Shown here in pieces: positions 24,080 to 36,475 of a stretch of DNA of 64,000 bases. The stretch's first letter is position 1. Every line of letters begins with the position of its first letter. The position numbers and the translations under genes were made by a program. The notes under the pieces are model-generated. The model had not been told where the DNA came from, did no database searches, and saw nothing but the letters and a program-made list of their open reading frames with translations. The stretch comes from Musa acuminata AAA Group (taxonomy: Eukaryota; Streptophyta; Magnoliopsida; Zingiberales; Musaceae). Location: the NCBI RefSeq assembly GCF_036884655.1, contig NC_088335.1, forward strand, positions 46,177,001-46,241,000. Reading direction: 5' to 3'.

Positions 24080-26100
24080 GATAGTCGATGGTGAAGATAA
24101 ACATACCCGCACGGCTACCCACCTCACGACTGCAAATAAAAGAATGTAGGACCCACCAGGACTCTCAGACCCAGCATCGGATCATAACAAAGAAGAAGGT
24201 AAGCGAAACGGGTAGGCGTTATGCGCTACGTTCCCGAGAGCGGCTTCCGATTCTCTCTCACACACACAATTTATATGATTAATGTAACTATAAATATTTA
24301 CAGAAAAATAATAAAAGAAAAAAAGGCCAATTTGGGTGGTTTTTTACATGATCAAATAAATACTTAAACATACCAAAATTCCTTTTCGATATATATTTTT
24401 TCTCAAGTTCATACAATCCTTGCGTCATAGAGGAGGGTAGTAGAAAAGGATAGAAAATTTTGTCGGCCAATTCTAAGTGCAAAATTTTGATTTGGATTCA
24501 ATTTAAATAAGTTATCATATTTGAAAATTTCGATGCATAGTTTAAATTGGCATGTCAACTATTTTGTCTTCTTCACTTTCCAATGTCGTGATCATGGCAT
24601 TGGTGGGGGAGAATCTTGAAAAGCTTTGAAAGAGATAGCAACGAATATAGAGTAATGGAACATATATGATAGCATAAAGAGAGGTGCAAGTGGTGGGTGG
24701 GACTTTTTCTCATTCGGTTTCTAAAAATTAAATTCACATTGATTTATCTCATTGTGAACTTATCTTTTTGAACTTCTCCTTAAAGGTATTCTAATTTTTA
24801 ATTTTTTTTTTATTTTCTCTAATATCTTAATCCATCGTCACCTTTCTTCTTAATGATAATGGAAGCATATAAGTCACAAGAGTCAAGCGAGAGGAACGAT
24901 GAAGACAAATTGACCTGCGGATACGATTATATTATGATAGTGAACAACCAAAGTGGTGTAGAGTCATCCATGATAGGGTCAATAAAAAGATAGATGACCA
25001 TTAGCGTTTAGGATATTAAAGAAAAAAGAAATATATTGTCTATTAAAGATTTTACTATTCGTCTAATTTGATCGGTAGATATAAAAATTTTGAGGGTATC
25101 ATATTGTCTATAATGGTCATATTAAGTTAGTGATCAATTTTTTAACATCTCTAATTTTGTCACCAATATCAACATATACTCCAAAGTATTCATAATAAAT
25201 ACATAAATAATCTAATAAGAAGATTAAAAACACGTGTAACTAAATAAACTAGTGGAATTTTAAGAAAATAATTTATCTATTTTGATTTCATAGTCATTAT
25301 CATCATATTTAAATCATTATTATTTTGATGTTCTTTTAATGCACCAATAATATTAATATAAATAACTAAAAAAATGTGCACTAGGATAATGAACACCAGA
25401 CAAAGTATACATTATATTATTAAAGTGTACATTATATTATTAAAGAGAACTTAAAGAGCTTAAAAGAGAGATTAGGAGAAAGCTTAAGAGTTTTGAAAGT
25501 TCAATAAATGCTTAATCAAATTTGTGGAAGGATTGGAGGGAACATTTTTTTTAAATAAACTAATAATTCAAACCAATAATTTGAACTATCAATTTCAGTT
25601 CTTGAACCATCAATTTCGGGTTCGATGATTTCGGTTCTTGAATCGCTATTTCTGGAGCTAACGATTCTAATTTCGTAAACGTAGAAACCAAAATCGACCT
25701 ACTACTTATCAGTTTCATTCGAATCGAACCATGATCAGGGTAAGAGAGAAAAGGGGGGATGAAGGTGGGATCGATCCGCCTTACCTCCATCTGATTCAGC
25801 TTCTTCGTTTTTTGGGCTCTGCTCATCGTCGTCTTCTCCCGAAACCCAAAGTATGTAGCACCTCTACTTCTCTTCCTCTCCCTCTGCTTGCTTGTAGTGG
25901 TGAAAGCTTCTTCTTGCGGCTTATGAGTTAAAGCCAACTGTGAGTGTCTTGAATTTTCTTTATCTGAATTTAAATCCGAAAGAAATTATCTGATCCTTTA
26001 TTATAAATTTATACTTCCATTTTCTTTAATTTCTCATCAGATTTAAACTTTAGTTGGATTTTAAATGACAGGGTTTACCGAATAGGGGACGCCTTTAACT
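24080..26100. other. intergenic spacer, AT-rich
   Basis: No gene recognised. It contains a 20-bp direct repeat (TACATTATATTATTAAAG at about 25407 and 25427) and a decayed GAACC-type block at about 25560-25740. A 66-codon frame at 25731-25931 lacks family resemblance. Confidence 0.5.
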
Positions 26101-26104
26101 AGTC

Positions 26105-26350
26105 CTGAACGGTCGAATCCACAACGGTCGACTCCTATTCTACCGATTCGAAAATTCCAATAGAATAAATCATAGATCCCATCGCCCACCCCACAACGGT
26201 CGCTTCTTTGGGCATCCGCGATTGGAAGCCGCCGCTGGGTCCCAGGTGGGACATATGCCCTTGCAGAGAAACGAGTTTACCCGGAAGCCCCACAGCGGTA
26301 GCTTTTATTTCTTTGTTCTGTGAAGGAAATAAATATAGCCGTTAGGTCCT
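26105..26350 (+). promoter_or_regulatory. promoter with clustered MSA-type (AACGG) motifs
   Basis: AACGG cores occur at 26108-26112, 26123-26127 and 26195-26199. A fourth, on the reverse strand at 26346-26337, reads CCTAACGGCT, a full match to the mitosis-specific activator consensus YCYAACGGYY. A TATA-like AATAAATATAG sits at about 26328-26338, next to that full match, and the ATG follows about 100 bases later. MSA elements bind three-repeat MYB (MYB3R) factors and drive G2/M expression in plants. G2/M control of the 26445 gene is inferred. Confidence 0.5.
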
Positions 26351-26444
26351 CGCTTGCTTCTTCATTGGGCATCCGCGTATCTTTCCTAAGCCCCTTCGCC
26401 GTCCGACTCAAATTTCGATCAAAGCACATTGTGATCCCCGACTG

Positions 26445-29081
26445 ATGGCAACAACGACAACAAGATCGCCTTCCCCCAACCCGTCCCGACCCAGAACCCC
26501 CGACGCCAGCGTCGCCAGGAAGAGCTGCACCGCCATTGCCTCGGCCTTCTCAGGTAAGCATCGACAAGAAGAAGAACCTTCTCACATCTTCTTGATGATC
26601 CCCTTTGCGATCGACTTGAACCTTTCTTGGTTCTTGTTCTTGCCTGCAGAGCCCCATCAGAGGAGCGCCGGTGGCAAGTCGGGAGTGGCGTTGGCGGCGT
26701 CTTCGCGTGCGTCGCTCGAGCAAAGGGAGAACGAGAGGGACCTGAACTGCAGCGCCTCCTCCAAGCCCTCGGCCGTCAGGGCGAGGTCCCCCGCGCCGTC
26801 ATCTTGTTGCTCGGCCAAGGGAGCCAAGAACTTCATGGCCCCCACGATCTCCGCCGCCTCCAAGGCCGTGGCCGCGTCGCCGAAGAGGAGGATCCTCGCG
26901 GAGAGGAACGAGACCGTGCCCGTCGTCCGGTCTTCCCTCACCTCGCTCTTGGACGAATCTCCGGCGCCAGAAGAGGTTCCTGCGAAGAGAAGGGTCAGTT
27001 TCGGTGCGCGGCCTCATCAAGACTCTGGCGTTCAAGAGACCCCGTACGTCGGTGGCGGCGGCAGCGAGCCAAGAAAGATCGAATCTGAGATCAAGAACCG
27101 TCGCTATTCCGGTGTTCTTCCCTCCTTTCACATTTCTCCAGCGGCTATAGCTCCTTTGGACGCTGACCCATCTCTTCCTCCTTACGATCCCCACACCAAT
27201 TACCTCTCCCCGAGGCCGCGATTCCTCCACTACCGTCCCAATCCCCGGATCGATCAGTACCTGAACCAAGAAGGCGACTTGATGGATGCAGGAGACGGGA
27301 AGCGGCTCGAGGACAGCTTCTCCTCCGAAAGCTCCGAGGAGATACCTGGGCAGACCGAGGAAGAACAACAGTCCACACCGGGAGATGACGAGTGTTCATC
27401 CCCCGAGGTGGAAGCGATGGAAGAAGAAACAGGTGAAAGCCCTGTTCCTGAATCTGAATCCAACCCCAAATCCACGGGTAAAGGTCGCTCCTTTTGGCAT
27501 TACAAGTTTGCTTCCCTTCTCCTAGTTTTGGGCATTGCTTGCATCTTTGGCTCCTTCCTTGGATGTCCTATTCTGTCATCTTCCATGCTGAAAACCCCAG
27601 TAATACCAGCCATTGATGATGTCCATGTAAGGGACTATCTAGCTGTTGCTGCTCTTGATCTTAAAGAACTAGCTAGGAAATTGAGCCAATGGTCATGCGA
27701 TTCTTTTGCTCGTTACACTACTCTGACTTCCTTGCCAAGAGAAGAATTTGGTCCCTTTTTTATGCCTAACTTGACAGCCGCAAATATAGAGCAGAGAGAA
27801 GACATAGATTACAGCTATATTGGAACGATCGTAAGCAATGAACATATTGGTCAGGGCAGCGCGATGGAGCAACCTTTTGAGGGAGAAATGCAAGAGGAGA
27901 GTATGGAAGAACATGAAGTAGACATAGATCACAGCTACAGTGCAACAACGCTTAGCAATGAACACATTGATCAGGTCAGCGAAATGGAGCAACCTTTTGA
28001 GATAAGTGTGCAACAGGAGAGCATGGAAGAACATGAAGTGGATGTCTCGGGAGATGAGCTAAAAGATGATACAGAGTCTGGGGATGAGAAGAGTGGAATG
28101 GAAGTAACACAAGGTCTGGAAGAAAATGATGTTACAGTGGAGCCAGAGGCTGATGATGATGTTAAAGAGAGTAGCCTTGTGGAATTTGAGAGTGAGAAGA
28201 AGATTGAAGAGGCTGATGATGCCAAAGAAATGGAAGAAGAAGCAATAGTTGATGGCATTGAATCCGAGAAGAATATTGAGTTGGAGCTCAGGAAAATGCA
28301 GGATATTGGTCCTCATGATCTTGTGACCCAACACGATGAAGTAGCAGGAGGTCAAGGTGATAGTAGCAGTTCATCATCTTCTGCTTCTCAAACACATGAA
28401 GACAGTCCTTCAGCATCTGGTGATGAAAGAAATTCTAAGACCGTCCAATCCCAAGAGCTTTCGATGTATGGATCAGATGGTAAACATGCAATGAAGCTGG
28501 CAGCTGGGCTGTCTTCAGCAGTTCTGCTTGTTGCATGCTTTACCTTTCTTCTCATGAAGCAAAGGCAGACGTCTCCCTTGGTGGATAATCCCCAGATAGC
28601 TCCAGCAAAGAAGGTGATCACCAAATCAGTCTCAGGCAGCAGTGAGAGCCATGGCCATGCCAGGGGGTCTCCTTTCCAGAATACCCCAGTGGTGGACATG
28701 CTGATGATGGATTCTGGTCCTTCAGAATTCAGCAGTAGCTTGCAGAACAGCACGTCTGTTGGCCGGAGGAGAGCAACCCGAAAAGGCGAGGAGGAAGAGA
28801 CTGAAAGCAATGAGAGAAGGCTGAGAAGGGACTCCACAGTGTCATCCTCTTCCATTTCTTATGGAAGTTTCACTACCTATGAGAAGCTCTCTTCCAAGAA
28901 GGTAACTAAATATTATCCTTTTTTTACTTTTCTTAATGGTGTATAAAGTGATGTTTGGTGAATTGATCTTGAAGTTGCCTTCTCTTTTTTCTGTGGTGTG
29001 TAGGGAAGTAGAGATGAAGAGGTGATAACTCCAGTGAGAAGATCAAGCAGGATCAGAAACCACCAAATTGCTTCCCCATGA
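26445..29081 (+). CDS. acidic two-membrane-segment protein, function unknown
   Basis: Three-exon model for 812 residues: 26445-26553, 26650-28901, 29004-29081. The N-terminal third is Ser/Pro/Ala-rich and basic, with APTISAASKAVAASPKRRIL and then LAERNE, a block I associate with plant proteins annotated only as transmembrane proteins (At1g16630 type). Hydrophobic segments lie at about 320-345 (FASLLLVLGIACIFGSFLGC) and 651-674 (LSSAVLLVACFTFLL). The region between them is very acidic and contains a 40-residue tandem duplication (421-500). The tail after the second segment is basic and ends TPVRRSSRIRNHQIASP, a conserved-looking motif. The first intron (96 bases) has no in-frame stop, so its retention would add 32 residues. 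The last exon is short but in phase, and its motif supports it. The motif-rich promoter suggests G2/M expression; biochemical role unknown. Confidence 0.75.
27801..28040 (+). repeat. in-frame 120-bp tandem duplication inside the 26445 gene
   Basis: Copy 1 is 27801-27920 and copy 2 is 27921-28040. Each codes for 40 residues, starting DID[YH]SY, with SNEHI and MEQPFE, and ending ESMEEHEV. Divergence is moderate, with no frameshift, so the protein simply gained a second acidic unit. Confidence 0.95.
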
Positions 29082-30140
29082 GGAGGAGGAGATGATGAAA
29101 TGCTACTCTAATTACTTGCAGAGTAGTAGTAGCTAACCTTTGTTGCTGTGGTTTGTTGTTGCAAGCAGTCTTAGCTTTTATTAGGTTGACATGGCTTTAA
29201 TTTTAGGTTGCTGATTCTTTTTCTTAGGTTGATTTGTACTTGGGTGTGAGATATCTAATGCATGATTGATCAGCTTTGTGCTGTTCATTTCATTTGGATT
29301 ATGGAAGAGATTGGGTTTGAAATATGCTTCTGACATCACCCTTTGTTTATCTAATCCAAGTATATGATGATCCAACTACACTTAATCAAAATGATGAAAT
29401 TAGATGTGATGGACATAAAATTGATTAAGAACAAGTGTGAATTCTAGAAAATAAATTTTGAGCTTTAAAAATTTTTCATAGAGCATCTTAATTTTGAAAA
29501 ATTCCTATAGAACATTTTTTTTTATCAATAACTATTTTTATAGTTGTACTCTCCCATGACCTAAACAAAAGTGTCGTCTTGTACTACTCTCTCTCATCGT
29601 GTTTGTCTGTGTTTATCTGTAAATCTGACATGAAAAATGAGGAGGCATAAGGGCCATCATCATCTCCGTGAACCATATCGAACCTTCCCAGATAGTGACG
29701 AACCTCGTGCCCCCTCCTTTCTTGTGTAAGGATTGCGAGCGACCACAACAATAATATTTTTATTTTAATTTTAGTATCTATATTTTTACTTATATACTTT
29801 TTAAGGGTAGACATAATATTAAAATAATTCAGATTTAAAATTTTATTTGTTGATTTAAGACGTAATTAAAGATTATATAAATGTAATTTGCTTGAATTTT
29901 TTTTTTGACTTTTTTTTCAAATGATTCTCTCATTTTCAATTTACCCATTAATATTCTCATTTTTTTTTTACTTTTTTTTCAAATGGACCCGAATGCAATC
30001 ATGTGCGTTGATTTGGGGACGATTTGACGCGCTGATTCATACAAGTCCGTCGGTACCTCATCCCTAACGTGACTAAAGCAGCGGCGGTGACAGCCTCTCC
30101 GTACTTCTCCCGTTCGGACCACCTCTCGACTACCAGAGCT
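29082..30140. other. spacer between the 26445 gene and PPA6
   Basis: The first 200 or so bases are likely 3' UTR. The rest is AT-rich, with T-rich runs at 29.9 kb. An ATG at 30069 is in frame with the PPA6 start and would add 24 residues; it is discussed under that gene. Confidence 0.5.
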
Positions 30141-33100
30141 ATGGCGGCTACCGTATCCGCCACCCGCTTCACCGCCGTAGCCGCCGGTGCTCTCCGGGGA
30201 CTGCGGTGGCGATGCTCCCCTCCGGATCATCACGCCTTGCTATTCTCCAAGAGGCCCGGAGCCGTCTCACTCAATCACCGGCGCCGCTTCGTCGCCCCGT
30301 CCGCCCTCCACAAGGCCGACATCCAGGCCAAGGACGAGGGCCAGCCGGAGACCCTCGACTACCGGGTCTTCTTCCTCGACGGCTCCGGCAAGAAGATCTC
30401 GCCGTGGCACGATGTGCCCTTGCACTTGGGCGACGGGGTCTTCAACTTCGTGGTGGAGATCCCCAAGGAGACGAGTGCGAAGATGGAGGTGGCCACCGAC
30501 GAGCCGTACACGCCTATAAAGCAGGACACCAAGAAAGGGAAGCTTCGATACTACCCGTGAGATCATTTTACATCTCAATCACTTCTCTTATTTTCTTTTC
30601 TTTTCGCTTAGATTGCTTATTGTTTGTTTTAACTGTTAATTCCGAGATGTTGACCTGAAAATATCATGGATTTTGGTTTTTCGTCAGCCTGGGATAATTC
30701 TGTGAAACTGATTAGCTCAGTGAAGAGTTTGATATTTGAGACAGATAAAATAATGAACTGTCAATCATAAACCTAATAAGAGTGGAGTTTTTGGTGATTG
30801 CATCGTAATAGTAATAGTCTATCTTTCAGAACTATTCAGAGATTGTGGCATTTGCTATGAAGTTAATCGAGAATGTAGACAATCTCCAATATGGCTATTC
30901 TATATTTGCTTTAGTCCCAACAAATTACCAACACCAATATGACAATCCCCAATATGTAATCTACATCTACTTTAGGATTGCCCCGACAGGAGTTATGCTG
31001 AATTTACTCTGCCACGTTGAATTTTAGTTATTCAAAGGTGAAAATTTAGACAAAGTCTGCTAAGTTTAAGTCAACATACGTCTGTGAATTAGATCTTGTT
31101 GCTATGTGCTACCAGAAGTTAAAATCCTTGTCTCTTCAGATGACAAGTTCATTGTCATAGGCCTGTTAACCACATTAATGAGTATAATGTATGAGTCCTG
31201 TTTTTCCAAATTAAATCATTGTGGCTTTCACATATCAAATGATTTTACTAAACTGAAGTAACTCTTACAACTTACACACTTTAAAAAATATGTGGATTAG
31301 ATGCATTTAGATGAGCAGTCTAGAGATGTAAATGCCTGAATTTAATATAACATAAGGGTATGGGAAGAAATGGGTTGACAAGATTGACCATAGGAATTGC
31401 ATTATTGTGAGAGTTCTTTTTTTTTATATATGAACAAGGCCATGCCTACCTATACAAATACGTGAGAAAGTTTGGCAGATACAAGGTCACAAATTTGCTC
31501 AGCAGGCTTCAGAATTTAGCGAGAAATGCCAAATCATGTAAAAAATAGATCATACTCGAAAGGGCAATATCACCTCACCTATGAAGGTTCTTGCACATAT
31601 TCTAAATTTGAGAGCCTAGTTGTTTGATTGTTCATTTTCAATTTCAGGTACAACATAAACTGGAACTATGGATTACTTCCACAGACGTGGGAAGACCCAT
31701 CTTTTGCTAATGCAGAAGTCGAAGGGGCTTTGGGAGATAATGATCCAGGTTCATAAGAACCACTTCCTATTTTTCGAGTTCAATGTTGCTTGTTGATTTT
31801 TATAGTGTAGCAAGATCCTGGTTCCTCTGCTGATATTCTCCAATTTCCAGTTGATGTTGTTGAGATAGGTGAAAGACAGGCTAAGATTGGTGAGATTCTC
31901 AAGGTGAAGCCCTTGGCTGCTTTAGCTATGATTGACGAAGGGGAGCTTGACTGGAAGATTGTTGCTATTTCATTGGATGATCCTCGAGCTTCACTTGTAA
32001 ATGATGCTGATGATGTCGAGAAACATTTCCCGGTATACTTTTCTTTTGGTGTAAATTTATTTTGAAAATTTGAAATATATCATATCTCTTTACATCAAAC
32101 TATGAAGCTCTTACATGAGTGGTTTGTTGTGTCAGGCTACTAGATTCATGATAACAGACATCCTTGCTCTGTTGCAGATACATGGTTAAATAAATAGTGT
32201 TGAGGTTTGGTTTGTCTCATATGTTGCCTTAAAATCCTGCAGGTTGTGTAGTTTGAAATGTCCTTAGACACCCATAGACTGTGGTCATTTAACTATTTGA
32301 ACATCTGGTGTTCTTTGATCATGCATACTACAATTCTGAGCAAATGGCAGGCTGGTCTATACAAGCCAAAGAATTTTTATGATTTTTTACACTAAATGAC
32401 TAATTTTGATTTATTTGCAGATTAAAAATTCTCCCGCTAAGATTTAGAAGAATTGAGAAGTTGATCTGCATGTTCACAAATCTATTCACCTTTTTGGTAA
32501 TTAAGTGAAAATCAGATCAAATTATTTTCTGTATGTGTTAAGATTGTTGGAACCTTCTGGTGGAGATGAGTCAGAAAAGTTACCACACTTTTGTTGTTTA
32601 TTCTACATTAGGATATTCATCTATATGTAAAGTAACCAAGTCACTGGAAACCTACTAAAGGTTTTCAGATTGTGTAAAGTTGTCAGAATGGTTATTTTCA
32701 ACTAAGGTTTAATTATGGACCTTTGACTTGTTTAGGACTCTAGAGCTTCTGAAAATGCCTTGTCCATAGTCCACATCAACTGTTATTCTGTATTAGTGTT
32801 TAACAAGTATCTTAGCACATTTCTGAATTTTATGTAGGGCTACCTTGATTCTATCTCGCCAATTACTCTGTGCTTAAGTGCATGTTATACTTTTCTGTGT
32901 ATTCCAGATTGGATATAATGCAAGCAATTAAACAGTATATTGTTATGTTATACCTGCTGAGTTACCATCACCACCAACAACAATGAAGCCATAAAGTCCT
33001 AACTATCTGGGTTGGCTACATGGTTCTTTTATCGTCATTGAGATTTATAAAAAAATATATATTTAGTTAAATTAGGAGTATTTAAATGTTTATTTATAGT

Positions 33101-35162
33101 TTGCATTAAAAACTTTTTGGATCTTAATTATTTCATAAATTGTTGTTGTTGTTGTTGCTGAGTTTTTTATGCTGTTTCGTGAGATATGCTACAAAGTGCA
33201 AAAAAGATGTACTGAAATTTCTTGATGACTTTCGGTTGAACATGAGTTTGTATACCATTTACAAGTTCCTGAGACAGCAAAGCAAATTATGGTCATGTTT
33301 AAAAAGAAGAGAGTGCTACACTGAAATCTTAGATTCTGTATTAAAGTTCTCATTTAGTTTGGAGGAAGCTGATTCTACCTACTTTGTAGAAACATTGATG
33401 ATTGTGTGATTCTGTTGTTGTGTGTAAGTTTCTCTTCTTTCCTTTTATGCATTTTTAATGGGTAAGTTTATATACTTAGGACCATGTGGAATGCAACCAA
33501 TGATTGTTATCCATGATATTTTGTGCCTGATTATTTCTTGTCACTGGCTTGCTGTTGCTTCAGGGAACTCTTACTGCTATAAGAGACTGGTTCAGAGACT
33601 ACAAGATACCGGATGGAAAGCCTGCTAATAGATTTGGTCTTGGCAACAAAGCTGCAAACAAGGTAATTAGTTTATGGTTCTTATGGTCTATAATCTATAT
33701 ATCCCGGTATTAGATTCTGCTATTCGTGTTGCATGCAGCAGTATATTTTTATCATGATGTACTTATTGTTTGAAGGATCCTCGGACATTGTTTTTGTCAT
33801 ATTTAGCTTGTGTGTGGTAATTTTTGGCTTTTTCTTTTATGTTAGACCTGTTATATGGGTCATGTACTTCTTTCCTTGAAGGGGGCAGAGTAATACTTTG
33901 GATGGATATTTACAATAGTATTGCTTGGTGTTGATATCTGATATCTTGTATCCAATCTCAAAACCATGTGGATAAGCCTTCCAAGAGGAGTAATTGCTCT
34001 TTGGGGGTGAATAATGACTCACATACTGATCTCGATGAGGGACAAATTTGATCTTTATATCATAATTTCCACACTTCAAATCACTGATGTTATAGTTAGG
34101 TTCACTCCTGGTTTACTAGGATTCCTGCAACTTACATGGGTCAGAAGGCCAAAGTCCACCATGTTGCTGCCACCATCCATGATTTCTAAGTTTGTTAGAT
34201 TAAACATTAACTGGGATGTACAATGGGTTCCAACATGACCCACATACTACTTATGATTGTTGTATTCATACTATATTTATCAAAATCTGAACTTGAAATC
34301 ACTAGAGTAAAATTTTGTTTTCTTTTTTTGGGATGAGCAGTAAAAGATATACTAATCCTGACGTATGCCCTGTTAGAATGGGCTACAAGTTCTAACAGAT
34401 CCATCTACCTATAGTTTTAATTGAGCACTTTTCAACATCTGCTTGAAGTTGGGCCTTAGAAGTAACTCAAATGCTGGATCAATCCAAATGTTAGTCTTCA
34501 GCAATTGTCAACTGGTTCTATCAAAGTCAACCTAGTTTTAACCAAAATAGATTGAGAAACAGAGTATTACCATTTGACAGGGTCATATACTCAATATGGC
34601 CAGCACCTGATGATTTTGTGCCGGTCCATTGGCAGAACAGTGTGCACAACTCCTGTTGTGATCTTACTTACGCATGCAAGTCTCAGGCAACTTTCATCTC
34701 CATCATGGCCCAGCACTTGTATCAGCATAATCTTAAGAGTGATACTACTGTGAGGTTTTCTATCAGAAAACCATCCATTGATAGTAACAAGCATCCAACA
34801 AACTCTTTATCTACCAGTTACTAAGTAGTCTATATGGGACCCAAGGATATAGCTGATGATTGAAAAATCTTTAAAAAGTTTCGACTTTCCCAGATTCAGA
34901 AAGCATCATCTTAATTCTGTTCATTCCTGACTGCACATGAATGAACATGCTTCTTCTGTCAATATGTAGAGCCTAGCAAAATTTTGGTTAGCACTTGCAT
35001 TTTCAGCAGCAATTATCCCACCGGGTACATTCATTCCTACTGAATTCTTTTGTTCTTTCTGGTGTTTAGGATTATGCTTTGAAGGTTATTTCCGAGACAA
35101 ACGAGTCATGGGCTAAATTGATGAAAAGATCGGTTGCTGCTGGAGAACTGTCACTGGTATGA
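30141..35162 (+). CDS. PPA6: soluble inorganic pyrophosphatase 6, chloroplastic
   Basis: Five exons, 296 residues: 30141-30556, 31648-31748, 31851-32032, 33564-33662, 35070-35162; all phases close. Family I (eukaryote-type) soluble pyrophosphatase, which hydrolyses PPi to phosphate in the plastid stroma and so pulls ADP-glucose and other biosyntheses forward. Residues 1 to about 55 are Arg/Ala/Ser-rich with almost no acid, as in a transit peptide. The catalytic core shows GDGVFNFVVEIPK, KQDTKKGKLRYYPYN, the signature GDNDPVDVVEIG (Mg-binding aspartates), DEGELDWKIVAI and DWFRDYKIPDGKPANRFG. It resembles Arabidopsis PPA6 almost throughout. I chose ATG 30141 because it gives the family-like MAATVSATRF start; the in-frame ATG at 30069 would give a 320-residue form. 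Introns 3 and 4 exceed 1.4 kb. Confidence 0.96.
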
Positions 35163-36153
35163 TTGCCGAAATGAAGAAGCCAGGAGGCTATTTTTTCTTT
35201 GTTTTCCAAGAGTTTAAATGTGTTATTGCAGATTTTTATTTAAACTGAACCAAAACATGGAATAATTATAGAGTGAATTGAATTCCTTGGGGACAAACTT
35301 CTCGGGTTCGACAAATGTGTTTCCTGTCCCACAATGCTAGTAAGTCGGTCATTTCGTGTAAGATGTGCTCATCTTTTCTCCGGTTCTTTGTCACAAATAT
35401 ATGGTAGTTGTTATTAAAATTCATTGATCTGACCATAAACCAGTATTGGAAATTAGAGTTCCATATCAGTACATTTGAAGACTATTTTTTGTTATTTTAC
35501 TTGATGATATCAAGTAAGTATACATGTTCAATATGTATGATTCAGTATAATCTGACAAGCCCGTATATAAAACCTTGATTATTATGATATCAAGGTATAG
35601 ATTACTCTATTATTATAATTCAAATTAGATCCATTTCTAAATCCCAAAATGGACTCTTTTAGTTGTATCATCAATTTTAAGTGGGGAAGATTGTGATATT
35701 TCAATAATTTTATTGTTCTTCAATAAGGTTTGAGATTACTCTTTTATTGTTCTTCAATAATTTTATTATTATTTCAATAATTTTATTGTTCCAAGTTTCC
35801 ATATTATTGCCAATTAAATCACAGATAATGGTAAATTAGATTAGCAAGGAATTTTGCAAAATAATAAAATATATTTGGTTTTCTCTCTTTTCTAGTCGTC
35901 CATGCGATCGATTCGAGATTAGAGAACGTCTCGATGCGAGATGTGCTATGTGTGGCATTTTTACAATTAAACCCCAAATGAAGCAGATTTAAGATCAGGA
36001 TTCGCTCCAGATGACATTTCGGGTCGGGCTGCGGAGTTATAGGGTAGACTGGCATCCGTAGTTTCTCGGATCGTAGCTCCTTATCGGATCCCTCGGCTCT
36101 TCTTCTTCCTTCTCTGCCTTGTCGGCTTTGCCCGTTCATTCGTTCGATCAATC
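35163..36153. other. spacer between PPA6 and TTN5
   Basis: The first half is PPA6 3' UTR and AT-rich DNA, including repeated CAATAATTTTATT words near 35.70-35.80 kb. The last 150 bases are GC-richer and are the probable TTN5 leader. Confidence 0.5.
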
Positions 36154-36429
36154 ATGGGGCTTCTTAGCATCATAAGGAAGATTAAGAAGAAAGAGAAGGA
36201 GATGCGAATCCTCATGGTGTACGTGTTTTCGCTTCTCTCCATCCTTCACATTTCACTCACTTTTTTTCTCTCTCTCTCTCCCTCGATGCGCGGTTGGATC
36301 GCAGGGGACTGGACAACTCCGGGAAGACTACCATCGTCTTGAAGGTCAATGGCGAGGACACCAGCGTCATCAGCCCCACCTTGGGCTTCAATATCAAGAC
36401 CATCAAGTACCAAAAGTTAGTCGCCGTCC

Positions 36430-36475
<46 letters not shown>

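Noticed and set aside
33140..33409. 89-codon frame inside PPA6 intron 3
   Set aside because: Begins with a Leu run from a GTT repeat and has no splice or family support.
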